64,000 bases of DNA, taken from the NCBI RefSeq assembly GCF_900113325.1, contig NZ_FOOY01000011.1:1-64000 (forward strand), given 5' to 3'. Source of the DNA: Sporolactobacillus nakayamae (lineage in GTDB: Bacteria; Bacillota; Bacilli; Bacillales; Sporolactobacillaceae). Position numbers and translations under genes: made by a program. Below the pieces are notes generated by a model that ran no database searches, was not told the origin of the DNA, and worked only from the letters and a program-made list of their open reading frames with translations. How positions within the stretch are numbered: the stretch's first letter is position 1; the number at the start of each line of letters is the position of its first letter. Below are positions 43,279 to 53,343 of the stretch, piece by piece.

Positions 43279-43920
43279 TCAGCGTAATTTTCGCGTCAGG
43301 CGCCGTTTGTGACCTTGTTCAATCTCAGTAAATAGATTGGTATCCGGCTGCTTTTTCGATTGTGCGGACGGCAGCTGAACATTGAGCGCGCGAGCGATGG
43401 CGTTCAAGTCGCCGCGCAGCTCAGCGATATCTGCTTTTGTCGCCGGTCTCTGATCGGAAACAAGCAAATAGCCGATCTGCCCGCTCTGTTCCACTGTCGC
43501 CGTTTCGACATCCTCAATCCGCTCAATGCCCATTTGACGCAGCTGCATTTCGATATGATCAACGGTCATTTTCATTTTCCTCAATCGATTTATCCGCAGT
43601 TTCCCATTCTTTATAATGATTTTGGCGTGCCCGGAAAAAAGAGATTCTGCCCAGTCCCATTTTAATTGAATAAAGTCAATCACAAAAAGAGTGAGCACAA
43701 AAATTATGCCGATGACAAAGGAAAGGGTAATACTTTTTCCACTGATTGGTTGGACAAGCAATGTCCCAATAGAAATCATGATGACTGTTTGAGGAATGGT
43801 CATTTGCGAGATCGATTTTCGACCCGAAATCCGAATCAACATAATACCAAACAGAATAATAACGACGGCTTTCCAAAGCCAGCTTGGGTGAAAATCAATA
43901 AAACGCATGATAAAATTCAC
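43279..43920 (-). CDS. DUF421 family membrane protein (YetF/YcaP-like)
   Basis: A 213-residue protein with three N-terminal membrane segments (R-I-S-G-R-K-S-I-S-Q-M-T; T-L-L-V-Q-P) and a cytoplasmic domain that includes I-I-K-N-G-K-L. These are the DUF421 features. B. subtilis homologues occur with spore germination genes or alone; function is unclear. Confidence 0.87.
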   Translation of the reverse strand: MNFIMRFIDFHPSWLWKAVVIILFGIMLIRISGRKSISQMTIPQTVIMISIGTLLVQPISGKSITLSFVIGIIFVLTLFVIDFIQLKWDWAESLFSGHAKIIIKNGKLRINRLRKMKMTVDHIEMQLRQMGIERIEDVETATVEQSGQIGYLLVSDQRPATKADIAELRGDLNAIARALNVQLPSAQSKKQPDTNLFTEIEQGHKRRLTRKLR

Positions 43921-44075
43921 GAGACTCCAACCCTCCGTATCATTTTCATGGATAGTTTGGCAATTGACGCCATTTTCTATGTATGGCTGATTAGTTGTGA
44001 GCTTAAGTGGCGTCCGTTTATAATGGATGTAACATAACTTTACAGAAAAATTAAACGGGGCATGGAGGAAGAGGA

Positions 44076-44996
44076 ATGGAGATTAAGACGGTAGCGATTG
44101 TTGGGCTCGGTGCATTGGGGATTATGTACGGAAAACAATTGGCGGATCATCTAGGCAAAGACGCGGTACGGATTGTGGCCGATCACGATCGGATCGAGCG
44201 CTACAAAAAAGAAGGCATTTACTGCAATGGTGAGCGTTGTGACTTTCACTATGTGGACGCAAACGAACAAGAAGACCCTGCTGATCTGCTCATTTTCGCG
44301 GTGAAATACACCGGGCTTAAAGGCGCGATTGAGAGTGCCGGAAACCAAATCGGCAAACAGACGATCCTGCTTTCCGTATTGAACGGCATTTCCAGTGAAC
44401 AAATGATCGGTGAGGCATTCGGCTTTGATCAACTGCTTTATTGTATTGTTGCCGGAATGGATGCTTCAAAAATCGGTAATGAATTAAGCTACTCAAATAT
44501 TGGCTTCGTTAGTTTTGGAGAGGCCGACGATACGCGCAGTGAAAAGGTGGACGCGCTTGCTCGCTTATTTGAGAAAACGGAGATTCCCTATGAGATTCCT
44601 GAACGGATGCTCCATAAAATGTGGAGCAAACTGATGGTCAATACAGGCGTGAATCAGTCAACCGCAGTATTCGAAACCAATTACGGCGGCGTGCAGGTGC
44701 CGGGCAAGCCGCGCGAAACGGTCATTGCCGCGATGAAGGAAGTGGTCAAAGTTGCCAATGCTGAAGGCGTGCTGCTGCACGAAGAGGAAATTGCCGGATG
44801 GTTGGAAATCAATGATTCTCTAAACCCTAAAGGCATGCCGTCAATGCGGCAGGATACGTTGCAGCACCGTCCGACCGAGGTCGACCTGTTTGCGGGCACC
44901 ATTCGCAAGCTGGGCAAAAAGCATGGAATCCCAACGCCGGTTAATGATTTTCTTTATGACCGTATTCGCACCATTGAAGCGAGCTATGCGAACTAA
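44076..44996 (+). CDS. panE: 2-dehydropantoate 2-reductase family protein
   Basis: A 306-residue ApbA/PanE enzyme with V-A-I-V-G-L-G-A-L-G at the NADPH site and the C-terminal catalytic helix (K-L-M-V-N-T-G-V-N; L-Q-H-R-P-T-E-V-D). PanE reduces ketopantoate to pantoate for CoA synthesis. It stands alone rather than with other pantothenate genes, and paralogues acting on other 2-keto acids exist, so the substrate is probable, not certain. Confidence 0.82.
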   Translation: MEIKTVAIVGLGALGIMYGKQLADHLGKDAVRIVADHDRIERYKKEGIYCNGERCDFHYVDANEQEDPADLLIFAVKYTGLKGAIESAGNQIGKQTILLSVLNGISSEQMIGEAFGFDQLLYCIVAGMDASKIGNELSYSNIGFVSFGEADDTRSEKVDALARLFEKTEIPYEIPERMLHKMWSKLMVNTGVNQSTAVFETNYGGVQVPGKPRETVIAAMKEVVKVANAEGVLLHEEEIAGWLEINDSLNPKGMPSMRQDTLQHRPTEVDLFAGTIRKLGKKHGIPTPVNDFLYDRIRTIEASYAN

Positions 44997-45087
44997 AAGA
45001 TCACTAAACTGAATGTCTTCACAGCATTCAGTTTTTTTAAGAAGCACTTAACGATTTTGTTAGAATTTGAATGGAGGCGATTTGTCC

Positions 45088-46140
45088 GTGTATGAGAAGC
45101 TGGTGGAAGCCATTGACCAACTAAATGAGCGAGAGAGCAAGCGGATGTTGTTACATCTGTTTCGGGAAGCAGAAATGGCCGAGCATGATCTGGACGAACA
45201 GCGGCTTCGATCTGTTTTTCAACGCATGTATGAAGATCTGCTCCGCTTGCAACCGGAGCAGCCGCTGACTGAGGCGGCGTTGAATCACTGGCATATTGTG
45301 TTCGGCGATTCGGTTGCCGGGAGTTTGAAGGTTGGGCTGGGCAGTATCCATGCTCGGCGCGAACGGATACGTGTCATCACAACGGACCTTTCAAAAGGAC
45401 CGTTAACGCATTTAGATGAAGCGGACGGAGTGCGTAATCGAATGGCCTGGATCAAAGAGTTGATGGATGGCTATCCTTATGATGACGATTCGATTCATTC
45501 GTTGGCAGATCAACTGGACGCGATCAGGGCCATTCCTGAGCGGGTGCCAATTACGATTTGGGCTTCGGACAATGCTTGGGAGCAGTGCGGGCTCGATCTC
45601 GTAGTCTATCTTTTACGCGGCCGGATGAATCCAATTCATGTCATCAATCCTTCTGTCTATGAAAAACAGTTGTCTGAGGAGCTTGGGGAAGAGCGACACT
45701 CGGCATATAGCGGCGAATCGCCTTCGGAAATGCTAGTGATGCTGTTCAAAAAATATGCGCAGAATCCACCGTTGAACGAAAACGAGCGTCGCCAATTGGA
45801 AAACGAATGGCAGCGCCTGTCCGATGATTCCGCGGTTCTGCGCATTTGGGCAGACGGCCGCGTGCAGCCTGTGACACGGGAATATTTTGATGATGATATT
45901 TTACGGTGCGCACGCCGGCTTGCAAGGCAAGAGGAGTATAGCCGCGATGGCTTTCTCTGCCTTCGTTTAATTGGTGAAGTGATCGGTGAGGTTCATGAAA
46001 AGCAGTGGGTCGGCGATACATTTATTTATTGGCGCATTAAAGCACTGGTTGATGCAGGAAAAATGACGGTGGTAAAGTCACCCAATAAGCTGATGCATCA
46101 ACAATTAGTCCTTAATAATAGGAGTGACTTAAATGATTGA
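45088..46140 (+). CDS. DUF1835/DUF3658 protein
   Basis: A protein of about 350 residues. The middle (W-H-I-V-F-G-D-S-V-A-G-S-L-K) is the DUF1835 opening and the C-terminal quarter fits DUF3658. The N-terminal ~75 residues are helical and charged. GTG 45088 is preferred, 10 bases after GGAGG; a TTG at 45082 is closer. Function unknown. It overlaps the old yellow enzyme gene by eight bases, so both are translated together. Confidence 0.8.
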   Translation: MYEKLVEAIDQLNERESKRMLLHLFREAEMAEHDLDEQRLRSVFQRMYEDLLRLQPEQPLTEAALNHWHIVFGDSVAGSLKVGLGSIHARRERIRVITTDLSKGPLTHLDEADGVRNRMAWIKELMDGYPYDDDSIHSLADQLDAIRAIPERVPITIWASDNAWEQCGLDLVVYLLRGRMNPIHVINPSVYEKQLSEELGEERHSAYSGESPSEMLVMLFKKYAQNPPLNENERRQLENEWQRLSDDSAVLRIWADGRVQPVTREYFDDDILRCARRLARQEEYSRDGFLCLRLIGEVIGEVHEKQWVGDTFIYWRIKALVDAGKMTVVKSPNKLMHQQLVLNNRSDLND

Positions 46141-47161
46141 TCTTTTTACACCATGGACGTTCAAGGGCTTGGAACTCAAGAATCGTGTTGTTATGCCGCC
46201 GATGTGCCAATATTCTGTTGAAAAAAAGGACGGCATTGCGACGGATTGGCATTATGTACACTATGTCAGCCGGGCGATCGGCGGCGCTGGACTCATTATT
46301 ATTGAAATGACGGATATTGATCCTGACGGACGAATTACCGACAATGACCTTGGTCTCTGGTCTGACGAACAAATTCCTGCACTGGCGCGAATCGTTGAGG
46401 CTTGCCATAAGTACGGTGCAAAGGTTGCCATTCAGATCGCGCATGCCGGGCGCAAAGCGCAGGATGCTCCGATTCCAGTCGCCCCGTCGGCGATCGCGTT
46501 CAATGATCAGTATAAAACGCCGCGTGCGTTAACCACTGATGAAGTGAAGGCTCTGCCTGAAAAATATGCGCAGGCAGTGAAGCGAGCGGTTCAAGCGGGA
46601 TTCGACGCAATCGAACTACACGGCGCGCATGGTTATCTTATTCATGAATTTCAATCGGCTTTTACGAATAAACGAACCGATGAATACGGCAAAGATCTTA
46701 CCAGGTTCGGGACTGAAGTGTCGCAGGCAGCGAAAAGCGAGATGTCGGCTGGAATGCCGCTGATCATGCGCATCTCCGCAATTGAATATGTGAATGGAGG
46801 GTACGGACTGGAGCACAGCACCGCTTTGGCGAAAGCATACAAAGAAGCGGGTGTTGATCTGTTCCATGTCAGTGCCGGCGGCGAAGGTCCAATAGCCGCA
46901 GCCGGAAAACCGGGCACGCATGCCGCCTATCAAGTGCCGTTTGCACGCGCGATCAAAAAGGCAGTGGGTACGTCGGTGATTGCGGTCGGCCGTTTGGATG
47001 ATCCGGTGCTGGCGAATGCGGTGATTGGCAATGAGGATGCCGAACTTGTTGCGGTCGGCCGCGGCATGTTGAGAAATCCGTACTGGACATTGGAAGCGGC
47101 TGCCAAGCTTCATAAAGAAACAAATGTGCCGAATCAGTATCTAACCGGATTCGCGCACTGA
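46133..47161 (+). CDS. namA: Old yellow enzyme, NamA/YqjM-like NADPH dehydrogenase
   Basis: A 342-residue FMN enzyme very close in layout to B. subtilis YqjM. It has P-P-M-C-Q-Y-S with the FMN-modulating C25-C26 region, A-I-G-G-A-G-L-I-I-I-E and the substrate-binding I-E-L-H-G-A-H-G-Y-L. It reduces activated C=C bonds and is a xenobiotic or electrophile defence enzyme. Followed by a strong terminator. Confidence 0.92.
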   Translation: MIDLFTPWTFKGLELKNRVVMPPMCQYSVEKKDGIATDWHYVHYVSRAIGGAGLIIIEMTDIDPDGRITDNDLGLWSDEQIPALARIVEACHKYGAKVAIQIAHAGRKAQDAPIPVAPSAIAFNDQYKTPRALTTDEVKALPEKYAQAVKRAVQAGFDAIELHGAHGYLIHEFQSAFTNKRTDEYGKDLTRFGTEVSQAAKSEMSAGMPLIMRISAIEYVNGGYGLEHSTALAKAYKEAGVDLFHVSAGGEGPIAAAGKPGTHAAYQVPFARAIKKAVGTSVIAVGRLDDPVLANAVIGNEDAELVAVGRGMLRNPYWTLEAAAKLHKETNVPNQYLTGFAH

Positions 47162-47172
47162 TAAAAATGGAA

Positions 47173-47211
47173 TGAAAGGCTTTCTCCTGACTGAGGAGGA
47201 AGCCTTTTTTT
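47173..47211 (+). terminator. Terminator of namA
   Basis: AAAGGCTTTCTCCT pairs with AGGAGGAAGCCTTT, followed by a T-run. The next 280 bases before the MFS gene hold no recognised element. Confidence 0.88.
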
Positions 47212-47491
47212 CGTTTATTCATAGATATAGATTCATTCATCATTCATATATATGGGCGCTCAATACATGAACAGTACATAATCATGCAACCAATGGGTAC
47301 GGAAGAGCAGTTCAATAAAAAGAGATAGAGGGGGCGCATTGACCGAAATAATTTTTCTTAACTGAAGAAAAATTGATAGCATTCATAGTAAGTTCATAAA
47401 TGAGGGATACCCTTAATCATGGATCATTCAGCCAATAGATGAGATGAATCGCGAGTAGAATTCATCTGAATAAAGAAAAGGAGTTAGATGC

Positions 47492-48967
47492 ATGACCAAA
47501 AAAAATACGACCGTTGACATCAACGGAAAACCGTATAATCGAACCTTTTTAATGATTATATTGCTGACCGGTGCGTTCTGTACGATTTTGAACCAGACAT
47601 TACTTGCGACGGCACTCCCTGATATCATGAAAGATTTTGATATTACCGCGGCGACCGGGCAGTGGCTCACCTCCGGATTTTTGTTGATGAACGGCGTGAT
47701 GATTCCGGTCACCGCGCTACTTATTAATAAAATCAATTCAAAAGCACTGTACATCGGCGCCTTGACCGTTTTCCTGCTTGGGACGATCGCGGCCGCAGTT
47801 GCACCGAATTTTTCGATGCTGTTAACCGGACGAATTATTCAGGCTGCGGGTGCAGGAATTATGATGCCGCTGATGCAGACGATTTCGCTATTAATTGTGC
47901 CTAGAGAAAAACGCGGCATTATCATGGGTCTAGGCGGACTTGTTGTCGCTTTTGCGCCGGCGATCGGTCCGACACTTTCCGGATGGATTGTCGACAGCTA
48001 CAACTGGCGCGTGCTTTTCTACATGATGATTCCGATTGTCATTCTAGTGATTGTGCTTGCCTTTGCTGCCATGAAAAAAGTTGTGCCTCTGACGGATCCG
48101 CGAATTGACTACTTGTCCATTGTCTTGTCGACGATCGGATTTGGCGGCATACTCTATGGATTCAGCAGTGTGGGCAACTACGGATGGTCGGATGGGCGAG
48201 TGGTATGGCCGCTTATTGCCGGCTGTGTCTTTATCGTTCTCTTCATTTGGCGGCAGCTGGTTGTGGAAGAACCGATGTTGGAAATGAAAGTATTTAAATC
48301 GCCGATCTTTACGCTTTCGGTTGTCATCAGCAGCATTGTTATGATGGCGATGATCGGCGCAGAGCTGGTCCTTCCGCTTTATATCCAGAACCTTAGGGGC
48401 GAGAGCGCTTTGCATTCGGGGCTGATGCTGCTTCCCGGTGCTATCATCATGGGCTTGATGAGTCCGATAACCGGCTTAATTTTTGACCGGATCGGCTCGC
48501 GTAAACTGGCGATTACCGGAATTTTTCTTCTGACAGTTGGCACATTGCCGTTCATGTTCCTGACGCAGCATACAAGCTACACATCTATTATTGTTCTGTA
48601 TGCCGTGCGCTTTTTAGGAATTTCTATGGTCATGATGCCGGTAACAACTGCCGGGATGAACGCGCTGCCTGACTCGCTGATGAGCCATGGCACCGCGGTC
48701 AGCAATACGATCCGTACGGTGGCGGGTTCCATTGGAACGGCTGTTCTGATCAGTATTCTAACTAATGTGACCAAAAACAATGCGCCAAGCACCAGCTTGA
48801 AGCACAGCGATCCGGCCCAATTCATGCATCAATCGATTGATGCTGCTCTAAAAGGCATGAACACTGCGTTCATGGTTGCTATTCTTTTCTGTCTGCTGAC
48901 GCTCGTCCTTACCTTTTTCATCAAGGGCAAGGAGAAACATGCAGCGACCGCTCAAGACGCTGATTAA
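47492..48967 (+). CDS. MFS drug:H+ antiporter, EmrB/QacA (DHA2) type
   Basis: A 491-residue transporter with fourteen likely membrane segments. It has the DHA2 motifs L-N-Q-T-L-L-A-T-A-L-P, T-G-Q-W-L-T-S-G-F-L-L and G-R-I-I-Q-A-A-G-A-G-I-M-M-P-L. Such pumps export cationic drugs or lincosamides. Start follows AAAAGGAG. A DUF4811 gene follows within 40 bases; that pair is typical of lactic acid bacteria. A close paralogue lies at 50169. Confidence 0.9.
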   Translation: MTKKNTTVDINGKPYNRTFLMIILLTGAFCTILNQTLLATALPDIMKDFDITAATGQWLTSGFLLMNGVMIPVTALLINKINSKALYIGALTVFLLGTIAAAVAPNFSMLLTGRIIQAAGAGIMMPLMQTISLLIVPREKRGIIMGLGGLVVAFAPAIGPTLSGWIVDSYNWRVLFYMMIPIVILVIVLAFAAMKKVVPLTDPRIDYLSIVLSTIGFGGILYGFSSVGNYGWSDGRVVWPLIAGCVFIVLFIWRQLVVEEPMLEMKVFKSPIFTLSVVISSIVMMAMIGAELVLPLYIQNLRGESALHSGLMLLPGAIIMGLMSPITGLIFDRIGSRKLAITGIFLLTVGTLPFMFLTQHTSYTSIIVLYAVRFLGISMVMMPVTTAGMNALPDSLMSHGTAVSNTIRTVAGSIGTAVLISILTNVTKNNAPSTSLKHSDPAQFMHQSIDAALKGMNTAFMVAILFCLLTLVLTFFIKGKEKHAATAQDAD

Positions 48968-49005
48968 TTAATAGATCTGATTTTATGAAAATAGGAAGTG
49001 ATGGT

Positions 49006-49608
49006 GTGATTCTATATACGTTAATCATAAGTGTTATACTCTTCGTTATCTTTATCTTCACGAGCGGATCGAGGAAGTATGCAAAGTATCGATGGCTTCA
49101 CTATAGTTTGGCAGGACTTGCGCTGATCGTGTTTCTCGGCAGCGAGACACTGCTCATCATGAATGAGCACGGTCATTTCGGTATGAAAACAAAGGTGTAT
49201 ACTCAAAAAATTTCGCTGTACTCTGCAACCGGTGCCGCGGCGAATTCGCAGGTTCCGTTTATGCTGCTTCATCAAGATGCAGGCAAGGACCGGATCTACA
49301 TCTATAATACGGAGAAACAGGGCAAACCGAAGATGAAACACACACAGATTACTGACAAAAATGCGGTAAAGACTACGAATCAGACGGCTTATCTTGCCAT
49401 CGAGAAGAAGCGGCGCGTATTCAAAAACAGTTTTTATAAGAATTTGTTTGCGTACAGTGGAAATAAAAATGTACTCGTTTCAACACGCAATGTTTTCTAT
49501 CTGCCTGCAAATCATCAGGTGATGAGTGTGAACGAGATGAAGAAGATGCAAAAAGAGATGCTGGAAAAACAGAAAAAAATGCAGGAACAGCAATCTAAGA
49601 AAAAATAA
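49006..49608 (+). CDS. DUF4811 membrane-anchored protein
   Basis: A protein of about 200 residues with two N-terminal membrane segments, an extracytoplasmic middle part and a C-terminal Lys/Gln-rich coil (K-K-M-Q-K-E-M-L-E-K-Q). DUF4811 proteins accompany EmrB/QacA-type pumps and may help them. GTG 49006 has AGGAAG seven bases upstream; ATG 48985 has none. Confidence 0.8.
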   Translation: MILYTLIISVILFVIFIFTSGSRKYAKYRWLHYSLAGLALIVFLGSETLLIMNEHGHFGMKTKVYTQKISLYSATGAAANSQVPFMLLHQDAGKDRIYIYNTEKQGKPKMKHTQITDKNAVKTTNQTAYLAIEKKRRVFKNSFYKNLFAYSGNKNVLVSTRNVFYLPANHQVMSVNEMKKMQKEMLEKQKKMQEQQSKKK

Positions 49609-49622
49609 AGTGATTCTGAAGG

Positions 49623-49662
49623 ACGGCTCGAAATTCATTCGAATGATCGAGACCGTCTTTTT
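49623..49662 (+). terminator. Terminator of the MFS-DUF4811 unit
   Basis: GACGGCTCGA pairs with TCGAGACCGTC (imperfect) across a long loop, followed by six T. Confidence 0.75.
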
Positions 49663-49788
49663 TGCCGGGAATCAAAACGGAGGTGCGAGGGCGTTTGCGG
49701 GGTCAGCCCCGCAGATTACTGCCTGTCTGATGAGGCTCGCGGTGCGCCCACGGCAAGCGAGCTGCTGAAGTGTCGCTCAAATCACAAG

Positions 49789-50043
49789 ATTCGGATGGAC
49801 GATTAGGTAAGCCGCCCAAATCTGAAAAATAAGCGGAAAAATTCCGCTTATTTACAAAATGAACCCAAAAATCGCTTAAATAGACGGAGAAATTCCGCTT
49901 ATCGAATCGAAAAACGTGAAAATAGAGGGTTTTTCCGTGCATAAGCGGAAAAATTCCCCTTATTTACCTGTAAATCAAGCACCATGATGCAAATAGCCGG
50001 AAAATCTCCGCTTATTTTCTTCCGGCCGCGTTACTAAATTAAG
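49789..50043. repeat. Interspersed palindromic repeat, copy C
   Basis: Four palindromic units as in copies A and D. The first unit is the most symmetrical of all: TAAGCGGA and TCCGCTTA arms pair fully. Right flank TTCCGGCCGCGTTACTA is shared with copy B. It lies between the two MFS paralogues. The preceding stretch 49663-49788 carries a GCGGGG-TCA-GCCCCGC-type hairpin. Confidence 0.82.
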
Positions 50044-50069
50044 GACCGGGCGCTTTATGCCCGGTTTTT
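50043..50069 (+). terminator. Terminator-like hairpin after repeat copy C
   Basis: ACCGGGC pairs with GCCCGGT followed by a T-run. No gene ends directly upstream; it may shield the following MFS gene from read-through. Confidence 0.75.
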
Positions 50070-50168
50070 TGCATTTTATTAGAAAATGAGTGAACAGGTG
50101 CCGGCTGAGCCATACTAATCGGCAGAAGTGACGAAATTCGAGCGGAATTTTTAAAGGAGAATGATGCA

Positions 50169-51635
50169 ATGACTTTGAATACATGCAGCCTCGATTGTGA
50201 CGGAAGACCGTACAATCGACCCTTTTTGGTCGTTATTCTGCTCATCGGCACTTTTTGCGTTGTGGCCAACCATACGGCCATCACAACCGCGCTCCCGGGT
50301 ATTATGCGCGATTTTCATATTGATGCGGATACCGGGCAGTGGCTGACCTCCGGATTTCTGTTGATGAATGGGATCATGATTCCGGTTACGGGGATGCTGA
50401 TGCATCGAGTCAATTCCAAAAAGCTGTATATAGCTGCGATGCTGATCTTTCTATCGGGGACCTTGCTGGCGGTGCTCGCACCTAATTTCCCAATTTTATT
50501 GATCGGACGCCTCATCCAGGCAGTTGCGACGGGAATCATGATCCCGCTGATGCAGACCATCCTTCTACTCATCTTTCCAAGGAGAAAGAGGGGGGTAGCA
50601 ATGGGATTGGATGGCCTTGTGCTTGCTTTTGCGCGTGTTATCGGACCAACAGGCGGCGGCTTGATTATCGACCATTTTAATTGGCGCGTCCTTTTCTGCG
50701 CCTTTATCCCTGTTGCACTATTGGCGGCTTTCCTTGCGCCGGCAGCCATGCGAAAGATTGTTCCTCTTGAACAGAAAAGCATTGACTATGTCTCGCTTGT
50801 ACTGTCGACTTTGGGCTTCGGTGGTTTGCTTTATGGATTCAGCAGTGTTGGTCATCACGGCTGGGCGTCGCCAATTGTACTTGGAGGGCTTGCGGTTGGC
50901 GCAATCGGTGTTATTGGATTTATTTATCGTGAGCTGACCATAGACAATCCCATGCTGAATCTGCGTGTTTTTCGATCGCCGCTGTTCAGTATTTCTGTTA
51001 TTGTCGGCGGAACATTGATGGTCGTCATGTTCGGCGCGGAGCTTGTGCTGCCGCTTTATATCCAGAATGTGCGGGGGGAAAGTGCCTTTTTTTCCGGTCT
51101 GGTGATGCTTCCCGGCGCTGCTGTCATGGGACTCATGTCTCCGGTATCCGGTTTCATTTTTGATAAAATAGGTATTCGCCAGCTTGCCATTACAGGTATG
51201 GGGCTGTTGACGCTGGGGACGATTCCGTTCGTTTTTCTTACCATGAGCACACAATTAGGTGCAATCATCATTCTCTATGCCGTACGCTTTCTTGGCATTT
51301 CCCTGGTCATGATGCCGATGACCACTGCAGGCATGAATACATTGCCCAATGCGCTTATGAGCGATGGAGCGGCGGTCACCAATACGCTACGCACCATTAT
51401 CGGATCAATCGGCACCGCCATTCTGATTAGTGTCATGTCTGATGTAACCAAGAGTGAGCTGCCGGAACAGAACATGTACGGATCGGATCCCGCCTTATTC
51501 CATTTACTTAAAATTGATGCGGCACTTAATGGCGTGAATGCCGCATTTCTTGTCGCCATTGGCTTTTGCGCAGTGACTTGGGCGCTGACTTTTTTTATTA
51601 AAGACGGCCGGCACAACACGCGTTCTATTCGGTGA
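50169..51635 (+). CDS. MFS drug:H+ antiporter, EmrB/QacA (DHA2) type, second paralogue
   Basis: A 488-residue transporter strongly similar along its whole length to the product of 47492-48967 (shared T-G-Q-W-L-T-S-G-F-L-L-M-N-G and G-R-L-I-Q-A stretches). Where the first has V-A-F-A-P-A-I-G-P, this one has L-A-F-A-R-V-I-G-P. It lacks a DUF4811 partner. The two genes appear to derive from a tandem duplication later separated by a repeat element. Confidence 0.88.
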   Translation: MTLNTCSLDCDGRPYNRPFLVVILLIGTFCVVANHTAITTALPGIMRDFHIDADTGQWLTSGFLLMNGIMIPVTGMLMHRVNSKKLYIAAMLIFLSGTLLAVLAPNFPILLIGRLIQAVATGIMIPLMQTILLLIFPRRKRGVAMGLDGLVLAFARVIGPTGGGLIIDHFNWRVLFCAFIPVALLAAFLAPAAMRKIVPLEQKSIDYVSLVLSTLGFGGLLYGFSSVGHHGWASPIVLGGLAVGAIGVIGFIYRELTIDNPMLNLRVFRSPLFSISVIVGGTLMVVMFGAELVLPLYIQNVRGESAFFSGLVMLPGAAVMGLMSPVSGFIFDKIGIRQLAITGMGLLTLGTIPFVFLTMSTQLGAIIILYAVRFLGISLVMMPMTTAGMNTLPNALMSDGAAVTNTLRTIIGSIGTAILISVMSDVTKSELPEQNMYGSDPALFHLLKIDAALNGVNAAFLVAIGFCAVTWALTFFIKDGRHNTRSIR

Positions 51636-51781
51636 GTGGTAGGCAAAATGCTCAACGAAAGTAAATATATGGAAATGGGACAATGTTGACACGCTATAGG
51701 AAACACGTATAATTGAAAACGCTATGGGATTTATCGCATTAAAGCGCACCTGCAAAACATAGAGAGAAAGGATAGGAAAAA

Positions 51782-53145
51782 ATGGCTGCAACAGAAGGAA
51801 AAAAGGAATCACTCAGGCGCGGATTGCTGCCGCGCCACATAATGCTTATGGCTATGGCCGGAATGATCGGCACCGGTATTTTTAAAGGGAGCGGTGATAC
51901 ACTAAACATTGCCGGTCCGAGTGTCACAATCGCGTACTTAGTATGTGGATTAATTTTGTTTATTGTTATGGTCGCGCTTGCGGAGATGGCGATTGCCTAT
52001 CCGGGATTGAACACCAGCATCTGATGCATAAAGCGTTCGGCTTCCGCACGTCAATCATGATCGGCTGGTTGTACTGGATCAACTGGATGATCGTGACGGT
52101 TGTTGAAATCTTGGCCGCAGGCAGTTTTCTTCAGTATTGGTTTCCGCAAATACCTTTGTGGGTGCTTGCCGGACTGTGTGGTCTATTTATCGTTGGCATT
52201 AACCTTTTCCAAGTGAGTCTTTATGGTGAATTCGAATTCTGGTTCGCCGGAATTAAAATAGGCGCGATTATTGTATTTATTATTCTTGGGCTGTTGATCC
52301 TTTTCGGCATTGTCCCAAGCCCTGCCGATCCGATGAAGAACCTGTTTGGACACGGCGGCTTTTTCCCGCACGGGTTCGGCGGCATGATCTCTGCACTTCT
52401 TGTTGTTATTTTCTCATACGGCGGATCGGAACTGATCGGTTTGACGGTAACGGAGGCCAAGGACGTGGAGCATGTTCTGCCGAAGGTCATAAAGAGCGTT
52501 GTATCGCGGGTGATCATGTTCTATATTCTGCCGATTATCATTATTTGCGGCATGATGCCGTGGAGCAGTGTTTCAGCGACCGAAAGCAGTCCGTTCGTTC
52601 AAGTATTTGAAACGGTTGGTCTGCCGGGCGTGCCGCATCTGATGAACTTTGTGCTGATGACAGCCGTACTTTCGGCAGCGAATTCGGGGATTTACGCGAC
52701 GACGCGGACGCTGTATGCAATGGCTGAACGCGGTGAGGCGCCGGGCTTTGTGCGCAAACTTTCAAAAAGTGGTGTGCCGCTTGGCGGGATCGCGCTGACG
52801 ACAAGTTTTCTAGCCGTCGGTGTTGTGCTGGCGTACCTATCGCCAAGCCAAATTATCAATCAATTAATGAGCATTCCAGGGTTTACCATTTGTCTTGTCT
52901 GGATCGCCATCTGTGCAGCTGAATTGAAGCTGCGCCCGAGCTATAAACAGCTTCCATTTTTCAAAATGGCCGGATTTCCCTACATGACCATTGTCGGCTT
53001 AGTTGCGCTGTCGTTAATCTTCGTAACATTCGTGATCAATGCAGCCAATCTTGTGGGGACGGTGACCTGCCTTGCGATCATGGCAATCTTGATTGCTGTT
53101 TCGTTCCTCGTTAAGCCAAATGAGAATTCGCATGAAAGTATGTAA
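51782..53145 (+). pseudogene. APC family amino acid permease, frameshifted
   Basis: Two adjoining frames encode one permease. Bases 51782-52023 give an N-terminal 80 residues (M-A-G-M-I-G-T-G-I-F-K-G-S) ending at a TGA. The remaining ~370 residues continue in another frame from about 52005 to 53145 (R-T-S-I-M-I-G-W-L-Y-W-I-N-W; E-F-E-F-W-F-A-G-I-K-I). The switch amounts to a one-base loss or two-base gain near 52000-52020, and I see no classic slippery heptamer. It may be a real mutation or a sequence error. Confidence 0.8.
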
Positions 53146-53170
53146 GATTAAGATTTATAAAGATGCTGTA

Positions 53171-53204
53171 AAGATGCTGTCCTTTATGGGGCAGCATCTT
53201 TTTG
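53171..53204 (+). terminator. Terminator after the permease
   Basis: AAGATGCTG (53171-53179) pairs with CAGCATCTT (53192-53200), followed by five T in total. Confidence 0.85.
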
Positions 53205-53343
53205 AGTTAGACCGAATCCATGAAAAATCCACAATGTTACGGAATTCACGGCCTCGTGCAGAAAAAATCTTATTTTTCGCTTTCGCTTATCTGATTTCAC
53301 TGTAAAATAAAGAGAGAAGATATGCCGCATGAAGGAGCTGCTC

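Noticed and set aside
52005-52025. Programmed frameshift in the permease
   Set aside because: No slippery heptamer or downstream stem is apparent; mutation or sequence error is simpler.
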